In this document: piece by piece, positions 55,601 through 64,000 of the stretch
How the letters are laid out: every line of letters begins with the position of its first letter
Numbering within the stretch: the first letter of the stretch is position 1
DNA from: Miscanthus floridulus
Taxonomy: Eukaryota; Streptophyta; Magnoliopsida; Poales; Poaceae
NCBI RefSeq assembly: GCF_019320115.1
Contig: NC_089593.1
Coordinates: 17,468,870-17,532,869, forward strand
Reading direction: 5' to 3'
Length of the DNA stretch: 64,000 nt
Translations under genes and position numbers: made by a program
Notes under the pieces: model-generated
What the model was told of the DNA's origin: nothing
Databases searched by the model: none
The model's input: only the letters and a program-made list of their open reading frames with translations

Positions 55601-55719
55601 GTTCATCAAGACCGGCCTCGGCTCCCGTGTCGCCTACGCCTTCGTCGCCGCCTTCGGCTCCTCCTCGCTCGGCCTCGGCTACTCGTTCGTCTTCGCCGAG
55701 GCGCTCCTCGCCCCCGCCG
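55601..55719. repeat. 119-bp duplicate of DiT1 exon 1 placed directly before the start codon
   Basis: GTTCATCAAGACCGGCCT... at 55601-55719 matches 56318-56436 with a constant offset of 717 bases and about six substitutions. It stops two bases before the DiT1 ATG at 55722. It encodes the same membrane-segment peptide and is in frame with the transporter, so an N-terminally extended ORF exists from 55596. Confidence 0.92.
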
Positions 55720-55721
55720 CC

Positions 55722-57492
55722 ATGGCGTCCTCCACCACGGCCTCGCCGCTCACCTGCCACCACCTCGGCAGGGTTGGCGCCTGCCCCAACCTCCCATCCC
55801 TCTCCTTCTCCCTCCGCCGCCGCTCCTCCTCCTCCTCTAAGCCCATCTCCCTCTCCCACTCCCACTCCCTCCCCTCCAAGCCCTCGCCGGCCCCACCCCC
55901 CGCCGCAACCGGAGCCTCCCGCCGCGGCCTCACCCCCGTCTCCCCCTTCGCCTCCGCCGCGGCGGCCCCAGCCCCGGACTCGGTCCCAGCACCGGCCCCG
56001 GCGCCGGCCGCCCCGCCAAAGAAGCCTGCGCTACAGGGCGCGGCCATCAAGCCGCTCCTCGCCTCCCTCGCGATCGACGTCCTCATCTGGTTCGTCCTGG
56101 CCCCCACCGGCGTGCCCCGCAACGCGTGGCAGCTGCTCGCCATCTTCCTCTCCACCATCGTCGGCATCATCACCCAGCCGCTGCCCCTCGGCGCGGTGAC
56201 CCTGCTCGGCCTAGGCGCCGCCGTGCTCACCAAGACGCTCACCTTCGCCGCGGCCTTCTCGGCCTTCGGCGACCCGATCCCCTGGCTCATCGCGCTAGCC
56301 TTCTTCTTCGCGCGCGGGTTCATCAAGACCGGCCTTGGCTCCCGCGTCGCCTACGCCTTCGTCGCCGCCTTCGGCTCCTCCTCGCTCGGCCTTGGCTACT
56401 CGCTCGTCTTCGCCGTGGCGCTCCTCACCCCCGCCATCCCCCCGTCTCGGCGCGTGCGGGCGGCATCTTCCTGTCGCTCGTCAAGTCGCTCTGCGAGGCA
56501 TGCGGCTCGCGCGCCGGCGACGACATAGAGCGGAAGCTCGGGGCCTGGCTCATGCTTACTTGCTTCCAGACCTCCGTCGTCTCGTCGGCCATGTTCCTCA
56601 CCGCCATGGCAGCCAACCCGCTCTCGGCCAACCTCACGGCTGCCACCATCGGCCAGGGGATCGGATGGACGCTCTGGGCCAAGGCCGCCATCGTGCCGGG
56701 GCTGCTGTCGCTCGTGCTCGCCGCTCATTCTCTATGTGATCTACCCGCCGGAGGTGAAGGCCAGCCCCGATGCGCCACGTCTGGCCAAGGAGCGGCTCGC
56801 CAAGATGGGACCCATGAGCACGGAGGAGAAGATCATGGCCGGCACGCTGCTGCTTACGGTATATAATTAATGATATATATACATATACTTGCCATTTTCT
56901 CGCAACATTTAACTCTTTGGCATTACTATAGCCTTTACTAGCATTCTTTGAACTTTTCTTGTGCTATTAGTGTTCTTTATTTATGCCTTGAATCCTGATG
57001 GTTAAAATTATTATCAGCTATCTTTCATAAGTAGTTTATAGTGTTCTATTATGAGTGGATGCACCATTTGATGTCATTGGAGTCTTAGGATTCTTGTTAT
57101 CAATGGTTTAGTAATCGACTGAACTCTGACCTGTGACTTTGTAATGTTTATATCCTTGACAGTCGTTGCCACTGAATGCAGTTTTTTTCATTGCCCTGTC
57201 ACATCTAACTTGAATAGGAATTGGATCCACTTTTCTTCACTGAAAATTATGCCCTTGCTCTGCATGCTAGGTTGGTCTTTGGATCTTTGGAGGAATGCTG
57301 AGTGTGGATGCAGTGTCTGCAGCAATTCTTGGCCTAGGGGTCCTCCTAATCACAGGGGTTGTCACATGGAAAGAGTGTTTGGCAGAGTCTGTGGCGTGGG
57401 ATACGCTTACATGGTTTGCAGCACTTATAGCAATGGCTGGCTATCTCAACAAATACGGGTTCATCTCTTGGTTCAGTGAGACTGTTGTGAAG
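55722..57492 (+). pseudogene. Plastid dicarboxylate (2-oxoglutarate/malate) transporter DiT1-like, first two exons, frameshifted
   Basis: DiT1 exchanges malate for 2-oxoglutarate across the inner chloroplast envelope, linking photorespiratory ammonia assimilation to carbon skeleton supply; it belongs to the DASS/SLC13 family. Exon 1 (55722-56858) starts MASSTTASPLTCHHLGR with a Ser/Arg-rich transit peptide of about 80 residues and a Pro/Ala linker. Membrane segments follow (PLLASLAIDVLIWFVLAPTG, WQLLAIFLSTIVGIITQPL, LGLGAAVLTKTLTF, PWLIALAFFFARGFIKTGLG). Exon 2 (57272-57492) begins VGLWIFGGMLSVDAVSAAIL. Splice sites and phase fit. The frame shifts near 56440 and again near 56729. Remaining exons are absent before the CACTA element that starts at 58375; they may lie beyond the right edge. 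Confidence 0.85.
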
Positions 57493-58374
57493 GTACACTC
57501 TCTTTTCTTCACATAACTCTCATCTCTCATGAGCCTTGGCTCTTGGCATTTATAAGGTTAAGGTTTTTCCTTTATTCATGAGAAAATTCCTTATTTGACA
57601 ATGGAAGTTAACATGCTTTATTCTTTTTCCCACAACGAGAAACCTGAATTTTATTACTTGAAGCAATGAAATTACAAACACAACGAGTTCAAAGACATAA
57701 CGTCACAGATTGGCAGATCCCACCCAACTAAAATCCATACTTCTAATCACAGAGGGACCAGAACATATGGAACCACCTCAGGCCCCTGACATGCTTCCTT
57801 TATGGCCCTGAAAATCTTTTTCTCCCTTATATGACACTGGGTCTATCTTTTATGCCTTAATTTGACACTTCCATCAGTTTTGGCTGTTAACCCATTAAAA
57901 GATTAGATGAAAAGACCTTTTGACCCTCAGCCCTCTTTGCGCCAGTATTGGAGTCCCAGCACCAGGATTTGTGCATAACATATGTGAGGCAACAAGCAAT
58001 TTCAAAAAACCATGCGTAGTTTTAGTTACTGATCAAATCAAAGCTTATCATGAAAGTATGAAGCATCTCTTTCTCAGTATCCATCAACATGTTAACTTCA
58101 TAGATGAATTATTCATCCTATTTCTTTCCCAATATCATTCAACATGTTAATTTCATACATGAAATTTTTTAAACTATTAATTGGTGAAGAAAAAATGTGC
58201 TTAATGTAATCATCTCGTGAGAAAATAGTATGCTTCTTTTTCTTAAAGAATGAAACAGTAAGTTTTGTGAGGAAGACGGCCTTCTTTTACTTTCTACTTT
58301 TTGGATGTCCTCTTTTTGTGAGGCTAGACTTCAAGCTCTCAGAATGTGTGAAGATAAACGTGTTGCTTTTCTTC
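57493..58374. other. Probable DiT1 intron 2, left part
   Basis: Begins with donor GTACAC. AT-rich with no coding pattern. It ends where the CACTA terminus begins at 58375. Confidence 0.5.
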
Positions 58375-58394
58375 CACTACTACAAAAAGCATTT

Positions 58395-58590
58395 CTAGGG
58401 GCGGCTGGTAACCCTTTGTAGGGGCGGTTTGCCTAGCCGCCCCTACGCAAGGGTCTCTACAAATCATGCATTTGTAGGGGCGGTTCCCAGGCCGCCCCTA
58501 CAAATCGATTTGTAGAGGCGGCTGGAAACACCAGCCGCCCCTACAAACAGGTATTTGTAGGGGTGGTTCAATCTAGAACCGCCCCTACAG
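58395..58590. repeat. Left subterminal GGGGCGG repeat array
   Basis: Alternating direct and inverse units (GTAGGGGCGG, CCGCCCCTAC) spaced 20-40 bp, five or six pairs, able to fold into hairpins. Typical transposase binding region. Confidence 0.85.
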
Positions 58591-58637
58591 TACATTTTCC
58601 CGCCAAATTTTTTTTAAAATTTACAATTCAAAATCGC

Positions 58638-58745
58638 GTTGCCGAACGTCCCACGATCAACATTCCGAACCGCGTTCGCGTTGCCGAACGCCCCGCGACC
58701 AACATTCCGAACCGCGTTCGCGTTGCCGAACGCCCCGCGACCGCG
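58638..58745. repeat. 42-bp tandem repeat next to the CACTA left end
   Basis: Units start at 58638, 58680 and 58722 with the core GTTGCCGAACGCCCCGCGAC and CCGAACCGCGTTCGC; the first copy is the most diverged. 42 is a multiple of three, so small ORFs read through it without meaning. Confidence 0.85.
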
Positions 58746-58867
58746 ACTACAAGCACAAGAGTATTCTATAAACTACAATTACAAGTCCAATTCACAAGAA
58801 TATATACAATCCATCATTAAATATACAAATTCCATACACATTGTTATCAACATCCTAGAGCTAGCCT

Positions 58868-61800
58868 TTCAGTCTCACGAAGGTGTTGGTACTGAGGATT
58901 TGTACCTAACTCAGACTCTCGGTCATGGTAGGCGCCTCTGACGTGTACAATCTGGTCCAATATGAAGTTGCAAAGGTCGCCGACGAGCTCTAAGAGTTGG
59001 TCATCCTTATATGGGTCTCTTTTCATTCCTTTCTCTTCTCTCCACTACAAGAGAACAAGTTTTGGTTTAGTATTTCATACCATTTACGAAGTTTTTATAC
59101 TACGGGTGAAGAGGTTCAAACTTACCCTTAAGGGTTGTCTCCTGTAGGCACCGGTGTTACTCATCATAGAACATATATAGTATCCACAATGTACACTCCC
59201 AGGCTTCTGCTTGGGGCACTGTGTGTTTTGCATATGAAAATGTTAAGTAATGCTTTTGACATCACCGGAGTACTAAAGAAGTTACACTTACCGCACATAG
59301 TATTTTTATAGCCAGCTTTTCCTTTCTTGCTAGATCATGCCTTCCATGATGATTAGTGACATAGAACCTAAATGCCCTGCTCGAATTATTTTAGCAAATA
59401 CAACTTGTTAGTATCCAAAAGTGAACGTTATAAGTATGTATACAAACATATAAACTAATGAGGATTGTCGATATGTATACGTCATGAGAATCGATATAAA
59501 GTCTTTGTATGTCACCATGTCCTTATCTAATGAATCAAAGACCCATGCCATGCTCCTCCCGACATCGATGGCTATACAAATCCAGTGGTTGCTGCATGGA
59601 TTTAATCATAGAACTAGATAATCTCTTTTGTATTGAATAAAATATATCGAACAAAGCTTTAAGTATAGAGTTGAGCTTACTCGAAGTTGTATGGTAGCCA
59701 TATAGTAGAGTGTTGTTGGAGATTTTTGAAAGCCAGGGCAATGTATGCTGCAACCTTAAGGGACTCTTCCCTTAGTTTCACCGTACACATGTGCTCTTTC
59801 TCCCGAAGAGTCTTTGCAGCAGCTAGCTCTTTGGCATCCAGTGCACCGTTTAGGGTAATTGAAATTTGTTTAGGCTATAGCTTGAGGGTCCACATACCCG
59901 GCTTTCACACTTAACATTTGTTTGACAATGTGCACTTGCATTCTACAAATCACGGCGTGGGTTAGTTACAATAAAATTCAAAGATTACATTCATATCATA
60001 TAGGGAGGACAAGGACTTACAGGCACCACGTGCGAATTAGATTCATCTCCATTTCTCCCAGGTAAAAGCATGTCTGCATGTCATTGAAGTCAAAGACAAT
60101 TTTCCCGGCTGGGCTTCCAAATGCGCCGGTGAGGAAGCATGCTTGTATGATATCTATGCTCGTTGGGAGAACACGCAAGTACCAATCATGGAACCTTCTC
60201 ATTCCAAGTGGTAGGCACTGGATGTCCCGGTTTGGTAGGAAGGGCTTGCCTCTTTCATATGTTTTTGAGTAATCCTTTGACCATTTGATGCAATCAACAT
60301 TTGGATACTGCTTTACAATTTGGTGGAGTTTGCTAGTGACAGCCTCCTCAGAACCCTGTGATGGGACTTTTTTTACTTGGTTCTCAGGCTTCAACTGGTC
60401 ATGGGAATACCACTTGGACACCGACGAGACATCTTTGATCGGAACATAAACTGGCCTTATGATGATTGGATGCTTCTTTTGAAGTTCCCATTCAGGCACG
60501 TCCTCATCTTCTTGTGCTGCAGCTTCTTTAGGAGGCACTCGTTGTTCATGTATCGGCTGTGCTTGTTGAGAAGACTGTGGTATCTCATGATGTACTTGCT
60601 CGGTACGAGCTGGAGAAGGTTGTGGCATCTCATCAGGCACATGCTTGCTAGGAGGCGGGGAAGAATGTGGCATCTCAGGAATGTGGGGGTCACGAGACGG
60701 TGAAAATATCTCCCCGACCTCAACAACTCGCTCTAAATTTGGGAGAGGGGGAGGCAGCGAAGAAGCAGTCAATATAATATCCCGTTTGTGCCAGAGGATG
60801 AACTGCCCCATAACGTCTCTGAGTAACACCAGCCCCTCGGGAGTTGCGTAGTCTATCCTCCACTGCATGAACTCGGGCTTCACTGTATGCACCTCGACCC
60901 TAGTATAGTCCGGCGGTATCTTATTATTGTGGTGTAAGCCACCGGGAGGATGTGCCACACCCGTTGCCACCTCCATCACAGTGTTCTACCGACCGCTGAG
61001 AAACACCAAGGTGCAACTAGTTGGTTCCCGTATGCGATCGACTGGGGTTGTGGCTGTAGTGGAACCTTGGCTGCTAGGAACTTTTAGAGGGCTACCAACT
61101 AATGCCAGTTATCCCGGCGGCGTCACTAATATCCGTGGCTCCGTAGACAAACCTTGCTCCTCCAGCGCCTTCGCAACTAGAGCCTTCACTTGGAGCTCAA
61201 GACTAGTCTCCCGGTCTCGGCCATGTTTCTTGTATATGTGCCTTTTCTCTTCGAATCCTTGCTTTCAGGTCATCCTTTTCCCTAGCCCCCTGGTGCGGCC
61301 TGTGTGCTCCTTGTTTCCCAAGCCAAGGCTAAGCTCGTCCCTCTCTCTGGAAGGATTGAATGAGCCCTTCTCCTTGTCTTCAGCATATTTTAGTATCCTT
61401 GATACCGCCTATTGGGTCTCCGGCTTATCAAACTTAAGATTACTGCCGGATGATTCTGTACTCCTCGCATATATCCAGTTCCTTGAGCGTACCTTCAAAT
61501 TCATCACATCAATATTCCCAGCAGCTGCGGCCTCTTCGTCCATCTTCCTAAACTGCTCTTCCTTGGTATAGTAGCCACCGGGGCCTAGATGATGGTGGTG
61601 TTTGTTCCTCTTCGTCAGCTTGGTGTTACAGGCACTGAGCTCCAATGCCTCCGGTGAAGTCTTCTGAGCTACGAGCTCCTCCCATTGACTAGGAGTTATT
61701 TTGCTGAACTCGTTGAAGGGAGTTAACCCCTTTTGGATATATTTCGTGTTGAGCTCCGACCTCCAACGTTGGAATGACTCTCCCATCATCCTGATAGCAT

Positions 61801-62030
61801 TTTTTTTACCAATTCGTGCTTACCCTCTAAAAATCTAAAATTGACCTTCAGCTGCCTATCCCATAGTTCATTCTTTATGTTCTCTGGTACCTCTTTCCAG
61901 TTAGGGATTACTGGGTTCAATTTATCTCTTACTAGGGCCCGATCGCATTACGGAATCGTCCTCTTAATTCCTTCGGCTCAAGGATCTCCCCTGCTGGCCC
62001 GACCTCGGTTATCACATAGTCCAGCAAGTA
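58868..62030 (-). pseudogene. CACTA accessory gene: Transposase_24-like N-terminus and Ulp1/C48 protease-like C-terminus
   Basis: Multi-exon minus-strand gene. The first exon (about 62030-61830) reads VRDKLNPVIPNWKEVPENIK. From 61789 comes FQRWRSELNTKYIQKGLTPF, ITPSQWEELVAQKTSPEA, GPGGYYTKEEQF and NWIYARSTESSGSNLKFDKP, the pattern of the plant En/Spm Transposase_24 family. An open 320-residue stretch (60979-60017) holds a Pro/Ser/Gln-rich linker and LPLGMRRFHDWYLRVLP. Later exons give LPYNF-like, HWICIAIDVG (catalytic His near 59592), VFDSLDKD (Asp near 59553) and QKPGSVHCGYYICSMM (Gln and Cys near 59195), the triad of Ulp1 cysteine proteases. GT-AG borders are visible, e.g. acceptor ACACAG before CPKQ. 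Stops in the Transposase_24 part (near 61410, 61270 and 61115) suggest decay. Such Ulp1 fusions are known in plant CACTA and MULE elements; their role is unclear. Confidence 0.75.
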
Positions 62031-62889
62031 ATACAGTCAACTAATACAACTTTACTATCAACTGCTTAGCAAAAAAGCAAGTAATACAACTAATACAAAA
62101 AATAACATGTCAACTTATTCCAAACTGTCAACTAATACAGTCAAGCAAGTATCATAGTCCAGCAAGTAATACAACTTTACTATCATAGTCCAGCAAGTAG
62201 CCCAAGTTTTCATACAAAAAATACAGTCAAGCCAGCATGCTAGAACAAATGAAAACTAAATTCTTCTCTCTACGTCATGTATCGATCCAACCATAGTTAA
62301 AATGCAAGAACCTACCACAAATCATATCATGTCATACTGCAAATAAGAAATAACATGTGTACTTGGTGTGTGACTCAATTAGGGTTCGGGTGCTCAATTT
62401 TGCCCAGAAGGAAGGGAAGAGAGGGGGGCGGGCATACCTGGTGTGTGACTGGTGGATGCTCGTTGCCGGCAAAGGATCTGGCAAAGACCTGGGCAGCTGG
62501 GAGTAGAGCAGTGGCGGTCGGCAAGGCCATGTGCAGCCGACCGAATGCAGTCCTGGGGTAGGCGAGGTGAACGGGAGCGGGGCGCTGAGATCCTGCGTCG
62601 TCGGCGTGCGGGAGAGGGACCGCTGGAGGCTGAAGGCTCCTCGCTCACCGGCGGCGTCGCCGCTCCTCTGGAAACCCTAGGGCGGGTGCACGGGAGGGGG
62701 CGCGGGAGGGGGCGAGGGGGCACGGGTGCGGGGATGGGGGCGCGGAGATGGGGCACGTGGGTGCGGGGAAGGGGTGTGGGCCGGCGTCGGCGGCGAAGGG
62801 GCGCGGGTGCGGGGAAGCCTGACGGCGTCGGAGGAGAAGAGAGCGCCCAAATGAAGCCAACACCCGTGCGTCCTCGTTTTTATAGAGAG

Positions 62890-63105
62890 GATGATTTGTA
62901 GGGGCGGTTTCTGATCCAGTCGCCCCTAGAAATGCATTTTTAGGGGCGGTTCCTGATCCAGCCGCCCTTAGAAATGCATTTGTAGGGGCGATTTCTGATC
63001 CAGTCGCCCCTAGAAATGCATTTGTAGGGGCGGTTCCTGATCCAGCTGCCCCTACAAATGCATTTGTAGGGGCGGTTCCTGATCCAGCCGTCCCTAGAAA
63101 TATAT
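62890..63105. repeat. Second GGGGCGG subterminal repeat array
   Basis: Five units of about 42 bp, each GTAGGGGCGGTTCCTGATCC followed by AGCCGCCCCTAGAAATGCATTT with small changes. It lies upstream of the accessory gene. The terminus itself does not follow; AT-rich DNA does. Confidence 0.88.
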
Positions 63106-63339
63106 TTTTATTTTTTTTAAATTATTAATTCTGTATTATAAAAACAATTTTGTATATATAAAACAATTGTGACCAAAATAAAAGTAATACAAAAACAATT
63201 GTGTATATGCACAAATATAATATTTTGTATTATTATATATATATGAAGAAATATATATATAAACAATTGTAGTCAAAACAATATAGAAAACAAAAAAAAT
63301 TAAAAATTTGAATTTTAAAACTTCGACTATAATTTTATG

Positions 63340-64000
63340 ATATTAAATGAAATAAAATGAAAATGTTATAAACATAAAAGTTGTATAACTCATCGACATG
63401 TACAACTTTTGTTTTGGTCATCTTGTCATGCGACTTTGTTTGAACGATTCAAATTTTGAAATTCAAATAATTTTAAATAATATTTTCAAAGAGTAAATGA
63501 TTTCAGATGAAAAACTCATGAGTACCAATGTTGTAGAACTCATCAATATGTACAACTTTTATTTTGATCATATTTTCATTTGACCAAATTTGAACTGTTG
63601 TAATTTTGAATTTCACTAAATGGCAACTTCAAACAAGATTTTGAAACCTTAAATGATTTCAACAATAAAAGTCGTGAACATAAAAGTTGTTGAACTCCTC
63701 ACTGTCTACAACTTTTATTTTGGTTACTTCTTCATGTGACAAAGTATTAGTAAACACTGTTCATAAATTCACATATGACTCATAGTTTCATGAACTATAC
63801 GAGAAACATATTGATTTATGAACAATGTTTACTATCACTTTGTCAGATAAAGAAATGATCAAAATAAAAGTTGTAGATCTTGATGAGTTATACAACTTTA
63901 GTATTCATCACTTTTTCAGCTGAAATCATTTAATGATTGAAAATCTCGTTCGAACTTGTAAATTTTTTAAATTTGAAAATTTGAAGTGCTCAAACTTTGT
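63340..64000. repeat. AT-rich block of recurrent palindromes
   Basis: Variants of AAAAGTTGTA.AACTCATC..TATGTACAACTTTT occur near 63382, 63528, 63680 and 63868. A longer hairpin at about 63738-63843 pairs ACAAAGT..TAGTAAACA..GTTCATAAAT with ATTTATGAAC..TGTTTACTA..ACTTTGT. No coding signal. Probably inner terminal DNA of the CACTA element. Confidence 0.65.

Larger units (their letters stand above)
58375..64000 (-). mobile_element. CACTA element of the GGGGCGG family, right end outside the window
   Basis: Starts CACTACTACAAAAAGCATTTCT at 58375, a standard grass CACTA terminus. Inverted GTAGGGGCGG/CCGCCCCTAC subterminal repeats follow at 58395-58590, with a matching array at 62890-63105. The gene inside runs on the minus strand. 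No inverse terminus (TTTTTGTAGTAGTG) appears before 64000, so at least 5.6 kb is present and the element continues. It seems to sit in intron 2 of the DiT1-like gene. Confidence 0.8.

Overview
This is nuclear DNA from a grass, most likely a panicoid/Andropogoneae species (sorghum, sugarcane or Miscanthus type). The host genes are spliced with plant-type GT-AG introns, and the repeats are those of large cereal genomes: Ty3/gypsy, Sirevirus-type Ty1/copia, CACTA, LINE, Stowaway and other MITEs. The species itself cannot be fixed from the sequence.

Host genes are few. A complete eight-exon DCP1 (decapping co-activator) gene lies at 10383-14057 (+). An intronless F-box gene with a C-terminal membrane segment lies at 14962-15969 (-), tail to tail with DCP1. 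An LRR receptor-like protein pseudogene (17828-19716, +) has lost its 5' half and carries a MITE. The first two exons of a plastid dicarboxylate (2-oxoglutarate/malate) transporter, DiT1-like, lie at 55722-57492 (+). They carry two frameshifts, and a CACTA element begins inside the following intron.

The rest is nested mobile DNA. 1-2155: 5' LTR and gag leader of a gypsy element running off the left edge. 2156-9042: remains of a second gypsy element, with gag on the minus strand and an antisense coiled-coil ORF on the plus strand; that ORF is split by a solo Sirevirus LTR with a target duplication. 19720-21480: LINE and RNase H-like fragments. 22.8-36.8 kb: a TGTAACACCC-type gypsy LTR interrupted by an 11.55-kb Sirevirus (24392-35944, minus strand) with both LTRs, PBS, PPT, gag, protease, integrase, RT/RNase H and a long 3' region holding its own ORF remnant. 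36.8-50.3 kb: an old CACTA element with a TNP2-type transposase (minus), interrupted by a LINE that is itself interrupted by a 4.3-kb CACTA element with clean termini (40532-44838, TSD GCT). 50.3-55.2 kb: gene-free, with three MITEs. 58.4 kb to the right edge: a third CACTA family with GGGGCGG subterminal repeats and a minus-strand accessory gene (Transposase_24-like N-terminus, Ulp1/C48 protease-like C-terminus).

The host genes show no shared pathway; they are separate islands between transposons. The points most worth a second look are: the LTR-like control region upstream of the Sirevirus 3' ORF and the all-TAG pattern of stops in that ORF; the antisense ORF that becomes continuous across a solo LTR; the DiT1 frameshift at its substrate-binding motif, with a piece of its exon duplicated just before the start codon; and the retained protease triad in the CACTA accessory gene.
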